A DNA stretch of 64,000 bases from Pelecanus crispus (lineage: Eukaryota; Chordata; Aves; Pelecaniformes; Pelecanidae). The notes beneath the pieces were generated by a model. The model was given only the letters and a program-made list of their open reading frames with translations. It ran no database searches and had not been told where the DNA came from. Each line of letters begins with the position of its first letter. Position 1 is the first letter of the stretch. The stretch spans positions 4,813,001 to 4,877,000 of the forward strand of contig NC_134662.1 of assembly GCF_030463565.1 (NCBI RefSeq), read 5' to 3'. This document shows, in pieces, positions 43,801 through 57,829 of the stretch. The translations under genes were made by a program, and so were the position numbers.

Positions 43801-46800
43801 CCCGGGGGGCACGCAGGGCAACCACGCACTCGGTGCCGGGGTACTCGGGTGGGTTGAGCTCAAACTTCTTCTGCACGTCGTAGGGGAGGAATCGACCGGC
43901 CACGAAGTGCTGGCGGCCCAGGAAGCGGCGGGCGCACTGCTTGGGCGCCGACAGCGACACCAGGACATCGGGGCTGATCCCGCCGCTGCTCCCGGCCTCC
44001 ACGTCCCACCCTGCGACGGCAAAAAAGACACGGGGAGGGGATCAGGGGCTGGCCACAGGGGACACGGTGCTGCCGGTGAAGGATGCTCTGGGGTGGTGGA
44101 GATGGGGAGGGCGTAGGGAGGATGAGGTGCGCGGCCCCCCCCAGCGCCGGCATCGCCACCCCGCACGGCTCCGGCCGCATCCTGGCACCGCACGGGGTTT
44201 TTCCCGGTGGGGATTCACCAGCGGCCGTGCCGAGGGCTCCTGTTTGCTCCTGCGGCGGGAGTGGACGCGGCGGGGGGGGGGGAATCGTGATGGCAATTCC
44301 AGGCCTGGCCACCAGACACCCGGGTGTTTTCAAATTACATCATGTCTCAGTTCGGGGAGTTTGTTATTTATCGTGGATGCCCTGAACGCATCCGCGGGGA
44401 GCAGCTGCCAGCCCCGGCTCCGGGCGAGGATGCTGCCAGGCTGGGGCGGGGGGGACAGCGGGGGGTCCCCAGGGCTGTCCCTGCCCTGGGAGGGCACCGC
44501 GGGGGCTCCCCGGCTGCCCTGGCACTGAGCCCGGGGTGACGCCGCGGTGGGCAGCGTGACAAGCCCGGGGTGCGGGGTGCAGCACCGCCGGGGGGGATGC
44601 TATCCTGCTTGGGGGGGCTGAGCGCGGTGCCGGACCTGAGGGCACGTCCAGGCTGACGATGGGGATGCGGACATGCTTCAGGGTGGCCAGGATGGCGGCG
44701 CAGGGCTCCCTCCCCTCGCCTGCCTCCGCCTCGGCTCCCAGCACGGCGTCCACCACGGCGTTGTAGGCGTCGTTGATCAGCTGCACCTGGGGGGGCATGG
44801 GCACAGGGTGGGCAGCGGCTGGCGGGGGGGTCCCCCGGCCACCCCCCCATGGGGACAGGCCCCCAGCCCCACGCGGGGATCCCCTCTTCCTGCCTAAACA
44901 GCCTCACCCAGCAGCTGCTGCCAAAAAATAACGCCCCCCCCGCCCCAAGCCAAGGCGGGGAGCGGGGGACGAGGGGCGCGGTGGCGGGGCAGAGCCCGGC
45001 ACGCCGAGACACGCAGCCCCGGCCAGGGCAGCGCTTTCGGGTCACATTCCTCCCGCCGAGCCCGGCGCTTCCAACAACAACAGAGCCGGTGGCTGGCGGG
45101 GCCGCAGCAGCCGCCGCTGGATTTCATGGCATCCCCGGGCTCCCAGCAGAGCCGGGGGCGGGCGGGGAAGGAATAAAAAAGAATAATAAACTCAACCACG
45201 TCAGCCGGTGCGCGCAGCAGCGGCGGCGGCTGCGGGGGGGGCTCACCTCGGTGGGGAGGTAGGAGAGGAAGGGGATGTCCATCTTCTCACACTGCGTCGT
45301 GAAATCCCGGTACAGGGGGTCCGGGGAGCGTTTGGGGTAGAAGATGGTGGGCTCGTAGTCCTGCGCGGTGGAGAGTGGAGAAGCGGCATTGGAGCACGGC
45401 ACCGCTTGGGGATGAAGAGGAGGAGGAGGGGAGGAAGATACCTACAAAGATCCGCAGGTGCCGGGCACACACCAGCCCGATGGCCCCGTTCTGCGCCGGG
45501 CCGCACACCACCAGCACCGTGGGCTGCTTCCGCGGCAGGGAGGGCAGCGGGAAGGCCTGCCGAGAGGAGAAGGGGACGTTGTGCCACCACCGAGCCCCGT
45601 CCCCCCGGCTCGGCCCTGGGGATGGCACCCGGTGCTGGGGACAGGGGAGGGGACACGGGAAGCAGGGCTTGAGGGGCAGACGGACCCGCGGTGGGGTGCT
45701 GGGTGGGCAGCACGGTGCGTGGTGGGATGGGGATGATGCCCAAGGTGGGATGGGGACAGCACCCACGGCAGGATGGGGACGGCACCCACGGCAGGATGGG
45801 GCAGGAGATGGGACGGGGACAATGCCCACAGTAGGATGGGGATGGCAGCAGGACCTGGGTGGCACCCAGGGCAGGACAGGGCCTGTAGTGGGGTGAGGAT
45901 GATGCCCACGGTGGGATGCCGATGGTGCCTACGGTGGGATGGGGACAATGCCCAGGGCAGGGACAAGGACGATGCCCAAGGCGGGACAGGGAGGATGCCC
46001 CTGGCAGGGACGATGCCCGTGGCAGGACGGGGCTCCTCGCCAGCGTGCAGGGAGGCGGTCGCACGCTCCACATACCAGCAGCCTGCAAAGGGAGGCTCTG
46101 TTTATCCGTTGACGGATTTTTTTCCTGCTCACGGAGCCCGGCTCCTGGTCCCATCCAAACACCAGAGACCCGAGCGGCACGGCCCGCTCGCAGCCGCCGG
46201 GGCACTGGACAAAGCCGCGCTTGCCTGGCCCTGGCCCTGCCCCAGCGCCGGCCGTGCTGCCGGCTGCCCTGTGGCTCCTGGGGACGTGCCGGGAAGGGAC
46301 GACGCTGGGGACCCCAGCTGGGTGGGGGGGATGCCCAAGCTGGGGGCCATGGATGCTCTCCTGGCTTCAGCCCCGTGAGGAAGAGGAGGATGCTCAGCCC
46401 TGCTGGGGCTGGTAGCGGAGCTGGGGATGCTGCCATACGGGGGTCCCTGGAAGGGTGGGCAGCCCCATGCCATGGGACTGGGACCAGTCCCGAGGCAGCA
46501 CCGGGCTCCAGAGAAGCCCCAACACCCAAATATTTCCCCTCCTCAGGCAACTCCTCTGCCCTTAGAGAAGGAAAAGGCAGAAAATGGTCCAGACACCTCC
46601 AACGGAAAATGTGAGCCAGGCGGGCTCAGAGCTCGCCGGCCTCCGAGGCACAAAGCTGCCCTTGATGCTGCACCTCCGCTCGCCCGCGCTGCCCAGAGCC
46701 CGGCTGCAGCCTCTTCCTCCTCCTCCTCCTCGCATCCGGCGCGAGCACTCGGGGCTCCCAGTCCCGGGAGAGCAGTGCCAGGGCATGGGGAGCACTGGGG

Positions 46801-49800
46801 ACCCCCCAGCACCCCCCTCCCTGCACCCAGCCAGGGCAGCGGGTGCCTGGCCCTGCCGACACCCCAGGGAAGGGCTGAGCAGCCCCCTCCCACGGAGGGT
46901 GCGACCCCCAGCCCCGGCTGAGCCCACTTCACCCCAGGGGAAATAATGAAGGGTGGGTGAGGAATGCAAAAAAAAAAAAAACCCACGGAGGGAGAGGCTG
47001 CAGCCCTGGCACGGCCAGAGCATCGCTTCCCGCTGGGCTCTGCCGCCAGCCCTGCCTGTCCCCTGTCCCCAAACCGTGGTCTGGGACAGGAGGGTGACAG
47101 CAGCCGGGGGTGGGAAAAGCCACGCAGGGGGACAGGATGGGCCGAGGGTGGGCGAGCAGCCGGCAGCAAAGCCCCCGGCCCCGGTGGGGTGTCCCCGGCC
47201 CCGCTGGCCGCCTCACCTTGGTCACGGCCACGGCACAGGCGTGTCCCCAGATCTCGATCAGTTGCTGCCGCCCAAACCGGTAATCCTCCAGCAGCTCCTT
47301 CTCGATGGCCTCCGCCTCCGCCTTGCTGTGGGGGGAGCAGATGGCAGTGAGGACGGGGACAGCCCCGCACCCCGGCACCGAGCCCCTCGGGACCCCGCTC
47401 ATCCCCAGGACGTGGGGCAGGGGATGCTCGGGGGTGCCGGGAGAGCGGGCTGGGGGCTCGCAGGGCTCGGGGTGGGCACAGCCAGCGGCTCGGGGCTCGG
47501 GACGTGCATGGCCGGCAGATTCGGGGGTGGCGGGGGCTGTATTTTGTGCGAGGCACAGCCCTGGCAGCGGCCCCGGGCTCGTGGGGATCGGGCTGTTATA
47601 TAAAGGCGAACAATGCTGCGGTTGTTCCTTTGCTGCCGAGCCCAAAAGTTGGCAGGGCCGGGGAGCCTCCAAATTGGACAATAATTGCTCACATCTGTTG
47701 GCTCACCTGCGCCGCGGATGGGAACAGCGTGTGCCGGATCCAGCGTGCCGCCGCTGCGCTTCTTAGGGAAGGGACGGTGAAATCTGGCCCCCGGGAGAGG
47801 CCGGAGTTGGGATCCTGGCAGCCCAGGGGTGGAAACCCAGAGGCTGGGGGGGAGCCGGGGTCCCCCGGCCCCGGCCATGCTCCTGTTTTGGGGGTGCACC
47901 CTCACACCTCGCTCAGGACGGCGTGCAGCGATGGTGCGGTGCTACCGGCCCAAGGCGCTGGGTGGGTTGCAGGGCTGGGGTCCTGCGGGGTCCCTGGCTG
48001 CGGGGGGACCCCACACCATCCACGCTGACCCCACGGACCAGCCACATCCCCGGGGTGTCCTGGCAGCCCCCAGAGCCCCACGTCCCGGCAGAGCCTGTAC
48101 CACGCTGGCCTCGGGATGTCCTGGCAGCCGCCAGAGACCGTTTAGATCCCACCTCCCCTGGGCATTCTGGCAGCCCCCAGGGAGCCCCCTGTTCCCCAGC
48201 CACCCTGGCTGACCCCCCCACCCCATGCCCTACGTGTCCTGACAAACCCATAGAGCCTATAGAGCTGCCATCCCTGGCCACTCTGGCGGACCCCACAGAC
48301 CCCATCCCCTGGCCCTGCTGACAGATCCCATCGATCCCACGTCCTCTGGCTGTCCTGGCTGACCCCATAGACCCCCCCCTTACCCCCTGCATGTCCTGGA
48401 AGACCCCCCAGACCCCCAGTGCCCTGGCCACCCTGGCAGACCCCCAGAGAAACCTCATCCCATCCCATCTCATCTCATCCCATCCCAACCCATCCCATCC
48501 CAGTCCCAAATCCTTTGGTGCCCTCTAGTGAGCCCCAGCCCGGCCCCAGCCCCCCCTGCAGGCTCCTGTGGGCAAAGAGGGGGGGAAAGGGGCCAAATCC
48601 AGCCCCGGTGCCCCCTCCCGTGCCGGGCGGGTGGAGCTGAGCGGGCCCCAGCACAGCTGTGTTGTCGGTCACCCAACAAAAGGCGCTTTTCGGCTCTTGA
48701 CAAAATTCCCCACGTCTGCTCCGGGGGGAACATTACCCGTAATCGCTGCTGGCAGGGAAACCTGGGCCCCGGCCCGGGCTGGCTCCGCTGTCCTGGCATT
48801 GTCCCCAGGGAGGGGGGGGGGGACATCACGGGGCTCCCTGGGCCCTGGCCCGCTGCCCACCCAGGGAGCAGCACCCCCCCCAAACACACCAGGGTGCACG
48901 TTTGCCCCGCTCGGCCCAGGCTTTGCCATTTGCCTTGGCTACAGGGCCTGGGGACGCAGCTGGGGGGACGCTGCTCCTGTCCCCTGCGCAGGGGCAGGTA
49001 CCCTCGGAGCCCAGGGAGGCCCAGCAAAGCCCAGTCCGACCCAGTTCAACCCAGTTCCTGGTGCCTCCCGGAGGGGACAATGGATGGCCGGGGCTGCTGC
49101 CGCGCCGACGGGGCAGAGACCTTGGTGGGCGCGGGAGGAAGAGGAGCTGAGGGATGAGGGGCTCGCGAGCATCCCTCCTGCGTCCCCTCCCGTACCCCAG
49201 CCCCTGGAGCAGGGCTCCCCAGGATCTGCATCCCAGTTCCGCATCCCAGCTCCCTGTGTCCCCACTCTGCATCCCTGCTCCACATCCCAGCTCCCTGTGT
49301 CCCCACTCTGCATCCCTGCTCCGCATCCCAGCTCCCTGTCTCTCCCCCTCTGCATCCCAACTCCCTGTGTGCCCCTTCTGCCTCCCTGCTCCACATCCCA
49401 GTTCTGCATCCCTGCTCCGCATCCCAGCTCCATGTGTCCCCCCTCTACATCCCAACTCTGTATCCCAGCTCTGTGTGTGCCCCTCTGCATCCCTGCTCCA
49501 CATCCCAGTTCCATGTGTTCCCCCTCTGCATCCCTACTCTACATCCCAGTTCTGCATCCCGGCTCCGTGTGTCCCCCCCTCTCCATCCCAGCTCTGCATC
49601 CCAGTTCAGCATCACAAATCTGCATCCCAGCTCCGCGTGTCCCCCCCCCTCCATCCCGGCTCTGCATCCCAGTTCAGCATCCCAACTCTGCATCCCAGTT
49701 CAGCATCCCAACTCTGCATCGTGGCTCCGCATCCCAACTCCATGTGTGCCCTTCTGTATCCCTGCTCCACATCCCAACTCTGCATCCCGGCTCCGCATCC

Positions 49801-50684
49801 CAGTTCAGCATCCCAACTCTGCATCCCGGCTCCGCGTGTCCCCCCCTCTCCATCCCGGCTCCGCATCCCAGTTCAGCATCCCAACTCTACGTGTGCCCTT
49901 CTGTATCCCTGCTCCACATCCCAACTCTGCATCCCGGCTCCGCGTGTCCCCCCTCCACATCCCAACTCCACATCCCGGCTCCGTGCCCGCCGCCCGTCCC
50001 TCCCGGCTCCGCTCGGCTGCGGCCCCCCCGCCCCAGCCCTGCCGGGTCCCCCCGCTCCGCTCCCCACTCCGGGCCCGCGCCTGCCGGAGCCATCCCCGCC
50101 GCAGCCATGGCGACCCGGGATGCAGTTGCTCTGGCAACCGAGGCTATTTGGGTACCAGCCCCCCCCCCCCACCGCCCCCGCGGCTCGGGGGTGCGAGGAG
50201 CTGGGCTGGGATTGCCCCGGGGGACCGACTGTCCCGGGGGACACGCGTGGGGACAGCGCGGGGCCGAGGCGCCGTGTCCCTGCCCGGCGGAGCCCGGGAG
50301 CAGCCGTGGGGGCAGGAGCCCACCCGAGGGGGGGGCACGGGGCAGCGGAGGGTCCCATCCCGCCAGCGGGAGCCCCCAGCCCCCTCCCGGGGTCCCCCCC
50401 ACGTCCCGCGGGGACCCGGACCCAGCCCTGCGGGCAGCAGCCCGGGGTGCGCCGGGGGGACGGGGAGCGGCTGGGGGGGTCCCGGCTGTGCTGGCGGCGA
50501 ACCCCGGCAGCGCCGGTGTAGGGCGGCGGGACCCCAGCACCTCCATGGCGGGGCTCCCAGCACCCCCACCCCGGGGCTCCCGGTGCCCCCATCCCGCGGG
50601 GCGGTGGCGGGGGGGATCCCGGGGGTCCCGGGCTCACCTGAGGAACCGGAGCGGCTCCCGGCCGGGGCCGGGCGCGGAGCTCAT
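43796..50684 (-). CDS. YJEFN3: YjeF N-terminal domain-containing protein 3, 248 aa
   Basis: YJEFN3 is a paralogue of NAXE/AIBP with the YjeF_N Rossmann-like fold; the vertebrate literature links it to cholesterol efflux and endothelial or haematopoietic signalling. Exons from the 5' end: 50684-50638, 47325-47217, 45556-45446, 45360-45247, 44786-44636, 44010-43796. They sum to 249 codons with stop. Exon 1 ([15 protein letters not shown]) is placed 3.3 kb upstream because it starts like human YJEFN3 (MSSAAGP...RHFL), has an ATG in a CpG island and ends in the required phase, giving Ser before KAEAEAIEK. The domain shows [64 protein letters not shown] and [16 protein letters not shown], with no break. 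The donor of exon 5 (GTCCGG) is weak. Confidence 0.92.
45715..46030. repeat. GGATGGGGACAGCACCCA minisatellite in YJEFN3 intron 2
   Basis: About twelve diverged copies of a unit of about 21-28 bases with the core GGATGGGGACRRYRCCCA lie in intron 2. It is intronic and non-coding. The rest of the intron (46031-47216) is unique except for an A13 tract near 46968. Confidence 0.7.
47326..49220 (-). other. YJEFN3 intron 1, downstream half
   Basis: This part holds a loose CTGGCAGACCCC-type repeat at 48050-48440 and a CATCC/CATCT pentamer run at 48463-48505. A plus-strand TATATAAA at 47596-47603 is present without a gene I can tie to it. Confidence 0.45.
49230..49985. repeat. CTCTGCATCCCAGCTC minisatellite in YJEFN3 intron 1
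   Basis: About 755 bases are made of decamer-like blocks (CTGCATCCCAGTT, CAGCATCCCAACT, CCGCATCCCAGCT) with TGTGTCCCC spacers, in a loose higher-order arrangement. Open frames here come from the repeat. Confidence 0.85.
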
Positions 50685-50880
50685 TGCCGGGCAGCGCTGA
50701 GCCGGGGCAGCGGCGGAGCCCTGTGGGAGCGGCGGCAGCAGCGGCGCGGAAACCCCCGGTGCTTCGCGGTGCCGCCCGGGGGGAGGTGGCTCCGGCTGCC
50801 CCCGCCCCGCCCGGCCCCCCCCGCCCCCGCCCCCCTCCCCGGCACCGGAGCAGCGGCGAGCGCGGCTGAGACCCCCCCAC
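50640..50880 (-). promoter_or_regulatory. CpG-island promoter of YJEFN3
   Basis: Dense CpG sequence surrounds and precedes the YJEFN3 first exon, with no TATA box. It supports placing the gene start here rather than near 47.3 kb. Confidence 0.55.
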
Positions 50881-51350
50881 ATCCCGGGGAGCCCCTGCCC
50901 TCCCCCGAGCCAATGGGAACCTCAAAATCGGCGTTTTTCACCCCCTCCGCCCCCCGGGGGAAGCCACAACTGCGGCATCAGCAAGCGCAGGGTGAGCTCG
51001 GAGCCCGCAGGGCCGCTCCCCACCGACCCCCACCCGCGTCACCGAGGGATGAGACCCCGCTGCGGGGACAGGCAGGGCCGGGGGACAGGGACCCGGCCCC
51101 TCTCGGGTGCTTTTGGCAGCTGGAGCACAGCCACCAGCCGCCCCTCGCAGCCCTTCCCATGCTCCCACCCCAATCCGGCGCTCCGGGAGCAAGAGCCGGG
51201 ACCCCCAGACACGTGTGAGGAGCGGGGAAGAAGAGCAAGCGCCTGGGGAAGAAGAGCAAGCGCCGGGGGAACAGCGCAATTTCCCGCTGAGGGATAGGGA
51301 GCTGCACAGAAATACACCCGACACCGTATCCGACACCGCGGATCCGTGTG
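50881..51350. other. Spacer between NDUFA13 3' end and YJEFN3 promoter
   Basis: About 470 bases without a gene. A 20-base direct duplication (GAAGAAGAGCAAGCGCC...) lies at 51227-51268. Confidence 0.5.
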
Positions 51351-51352
51351 GT

Positions 51353-51358
51353 TTTAAT
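51353..51358 (-). terminator. NDUFA13 polyadenylation signal ATTAAA
   Basis: ATTAAA on the minus strand lies 86 bases past the NDUFA13 stop, in the only AT-rich pocket nearby. Confidence 0.6.
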
Positions 51359-51443
51359 AACGGCCGCCGCAACAGGCGGCACCGGGCAGCCGCCGCCGCA
51401 GTGCTGGCGGAAGCCGGCAGCCGGGGAAGCGCCGGGCCGTGCC

Positions 51444-53995
<2,552 letters not shown>

Positions 53996-56900
53996 CACAC
54001 CCACCAGCGAGCAGGCCCCGGGCAGGGTTCTCCCCCCAGCCCCGGCTGTGCTCTGCCCCCCCAGCTCCGCAGCCAGCACCCACCATTTTGTCTGTGCACG
54101 CCCCCCAGCCCTGGGGGTGCTGGGGCAGGAGCAGGGCGAGGACCCCCGCAGCACCCCATGCTCCCCAGAACGGTTTTTCCTGCCCCCCCGGCTCTGTAAG
54201 CCCTTGGCCGTCTCAAGATCAAGGTCACCCTTGTCTTGAGCTCTAATCGGTGGCCGTAATCCCTCGGCTGCCGCGGGGACTTAGTGACTTTGCAGATGGC
54301 GGGGCCGAGGCCGCCGAGCGGGCGCCCACCGAGACGCCGGGGCAGCCCCGGGCGGGGGGAAAGGGCACCCCGGGGAGGGGGCACACGGGGCCGAGCCCCA
54401 CGGGCAGCAGCTCCATGCTTTCTCCAGCACCGCTTCGCTCCCAGCCAGCCGCGGGAGCCGCGGGATGGGGAGGATCGCTGCCCAAATCCTGCCCGCGGAG
54501 GCCTGGCCCCGCTGCAGCAGGGATGGCTGGGCTGGGGGGCGGAAGGGGGGACTCGGTGCTGGGGAGCGGAGGACACAGGGCAGGGTGGGCCCAGGGACGC
54601 CCGTGGTCCTCGCGGGATGCACTGGCGGATGCGGGAAAGCCTCCAGCGGCCCCGGGGGTTTGTTAGCGCCGGTGCCCGGAGCTGGGGTCTTCCTCTGCAT
54701 CTGCTGCGGCTTGTTCAGCCTTTCTAGGAGATCAACTCACTCAGCTTCCCCGGTACCAAATTGTTTCATTGCAACTGAATTTGCGGAACCGAGCCGAGCC
54801 GTGGGCAAAGACCCTTGCGGGGGAAGGAGCAGCCACCCCGGGAAGTGCTCGCTGGCTCCGGGCCTCGTCCTCCTGCCCCCGCTTTTGGCGGAGATGGGAG
54901 TCAAACGCGATGGTGGCCCACGATTCACACCGACGTCCCCCGGGGAAGCACAGCTGGAGGGGGAATCACGGGCGTCATCTCCCCGTCCAAGCACTGCCCC
55001 GGTGGGTGCCGCTGGGATAAGCTGCGCCTTCGGGCACAACCACAAATCCAGGTCTCCGGCAGCTCCTTGGCCCGGTGAGAAAACAAACCCGTGCCCTCGC
55101 TCCCTGGCTGTTAGCCTTGCTGGCGCTCGGAGCACCGGCAAACCTCGTCCCGCTCCGCTGCCGCCGTTCCAGCCGCAGCTGCCCCGGGGGGGTCCCGCTC
55201 CCCGGCCGCGTTCCCCCGCCTCCCGTGTGCTCCCGTCGTCACCCCAGCGGGCCCCGTGCGCTCCGGGGTCGGGCTCTGAGCTCCCGCTCCCCCGGGACTC
55301 TGAGGTTTTTCCCTTTGAGGATGCTCCGGAGAAGAGGCTGCAGCGCCGGGGGGGCCACCCCTGCGACGGCTGCTCTCCACCACGCCTGGGCTGATGGAGG
55401 CCTCCGCTCCCTCTGATTTCCCTGCTCCGAGAAGACGGAAAGCCATCGCTGGCTCGTGATTAAGCTCACTGAGCTAATGAGCCAGGGAAATAAAGGTGTG
55501 GAGGCAGCGCAGGGTTTTTTTTTTTTTTGGTGGGGGAGGACGTAACGTAAGCGGGAAATCACCCAGGGCACAGCTTGGACCCGCTCTGGACTCCGCGGAT
55601 GCTCCAGCCCCACCACACGCACCAGGGAAAGGCTGGAGAAAACCCCCAAAGCCACGTCTGGGGGACAGGGGCTTAGGATTCAGGGGGCGAATTAAAGACA
55701 CGGGACAAAGGGAAGGGGAAGAGGAAGAAATTCAACGTTGTTTCCCAGCACACGGTTTTGTTTCTGGGTTCGGAGTGTTTAACGCTTACCTGGGGATTTT
55801 TCTGCTGGCAAATTATCCTAACGAAGCCGGCGTGACTTTGGCAGGACACCTACGCGCGTTCCTTCATCTGATCCAGCCTGGCTGTGCGCGGGGAGGGAGA
55901 AGAAAAGCAGGAGAGATTGGTCAGCTCATTTCCAAAGAGAGCCCGCGTCCCCGAGCAGCCCGAAGCCCCAGCTCCCTTCCACCTCGGCAGCCAAATTTCT
56001 GTGTCTAACTCCGACCGGGTCCGGCAACTTTGCAGGACCCTGAGACCCCCTGGGTCGGGGGCTCCTGGGCTGGATTCGGGGAGCTCAAGTCTGAGGGATG
56101 CTCCATCCACAGGGAAAAGCGAGGCCAGAGCTCTGCCCTGCCGCTGGCTCCGTGCAAAGGCATCCCGGGATGTTTCAGGCCGCCCGTTAATTGCCAGAAG
56201 ATGCAAAACCCCTGGGGTTTTGTTCTGCTGCCTCCCCTGCAGCGGGCAGACGGGAGCCGGGGGACGGGCTGGAGCAACAGCCCGGCATCGCAAACCCCAG
56301 GGCGACATCTCCCTACCTGCAAGGTGCATCGCCGCAGAGCGCTCCGAAAGCTCCAAAAGCTCCAAAAGCCTGCATCTGGTCCAGGCAGCACAGGCAGGAG
56401 CAGCACCGCGATACGGCAATGGCCGGGAATAATGTTCCTGGATGGAAGGAGAAGAGGCGCCCAGCGAAGAGGGGCTGCCTCGGGCTGGGGTCTTACACCC
56501 ACAGGGGGTCACAATCCCCCCGAATCCCGAGTTCCCCTGAGACGAGAGCCTGGGGTGATGCGGGCAGCACGCAGCATCTACTTCAGGAGGAGCTGGCTCT
56601 GCCGGGGAGGGTGCACGAGCGGGTCGGGGTCTTCAGAGCAGACGGAGCGGGGGGTCCGAGTCACCGTGAGCTCGGGTGACGGGCACGGTGCCGAGTGCCG
56701 GGACCAGGGGTTGCATAAATGGGATTATTTCTGCATCATAGGGGGAAGGAACACGTTTGATGAGGTTTCCACGTCCCACCTGAACCTGTAAACCTCGATT
56801 TACCCTTCTCGAGGGCCGTCAACTCCAAACCTCATAAATCCCATCGGACAGCTCCATCCCGCCGTTCCGAAACGCAGGAGAAGCCGGTTTTGCAGCACAC

Positions 56901-57829
56901 CACCCACTTCTCTTACAGACCTGTAATTAGCAGAGCAGGAGGCTCAGACCCGGCACTAATTTTAGCAGCAGACTTCAAGGAGTCGGTCCTTTCTCTGCGG
57001 GCTGCCGGCCGCCGGGAAGAGCACCCCAGGGCTGTGCCGAGCGCTGTCCTGCTTTTAAGCCTGACTTAAAAGCGAGGCTTTGTTACTGCAAAAAGGGAGC
57101 AAACAACGGTGGGTTGGTTTTTCAGAAGTCAAATTCCTGTTTCAATAAATAACTTTTATCCTTAGGAATAGAATTCCTCCTTCAAATAATCATTACTAAG
57201 GCAATGATTAAGGCTTCTGCTAAGCAGGATCTCAATTTTCCCATCCGATTTGCCTGGAGGGAGAGGGTTTGGCTGGTTCCAGCATCCCCTCTCCAGCCCG
57301 CTCCCTGCCCCAAAACATCCCATTTGTTCCAGTCTGGGATGGCCTGAACTGGGATGGCTGCCTCATTTCCCCATCACCGCCAACGTCCAGAGAGGGAAGC
57401 AGGGGACTGACACAAAAACCAGCTTCTTAATATTTTACTTGTATTTAAAAGGGGTTTTATACATCTCTCCCTGGTATGCCTTACTCCTGCTGCAGCTGTA
57501 ACGATGAAGAGGGGCTCCCTCGTTCACCATTTGCATTTATAATTTATCTTTCAGAGCAAAGAAGGTATTTGAAGAGCCAAAATTTCCCTTCCCCGACTGT
57601 GTTGATCGCAGCCTAAGCTCTTCTTTTTTCCCTGGCCGAGGGCAGCACGTGGAGGTGCAGGACAGGAGGGAGCAGCGCCCGCTGTCTCGAGCGAGGCGAG
57701 ACCCCTGCAGCCGGCTCCGAAGCGGGAGCTGACGCAATCCCGCACGGCAGCCGCACCACGCTGCCACTCTTGGGACCGGGCCAAGGATTTGTAAGATGGA
57801 AACAAAACTCGAAGCCTCTTTGCTCCCGA
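53996..57829. other. Intergenic DNA
   Basis: 3.8 kb with no coding exon I can support. In mammals TSSK6 lies in this interval; no kinase sequence is seen here. GC content falls to the right, with AT-rich stretches at 57060-57240 and 57420-57560 and a T12 tract at 55515. Confidence 0.5.

Noticed and set aside
47596-47603. Plus-strand TATATAAA as the promoter of a rightward gene in YJEFN3 intron 1
   Set aside because: No coding exon with homology follows on the plus strand; a chance motif is more likely.
53996-57829. A TSSK6 kinase gene between NDUFA13 and GATAD2A, as in mammals
   Set aside because: No kinase motifs (GxGxxG, HRD, DFG) in any frame of the interval.
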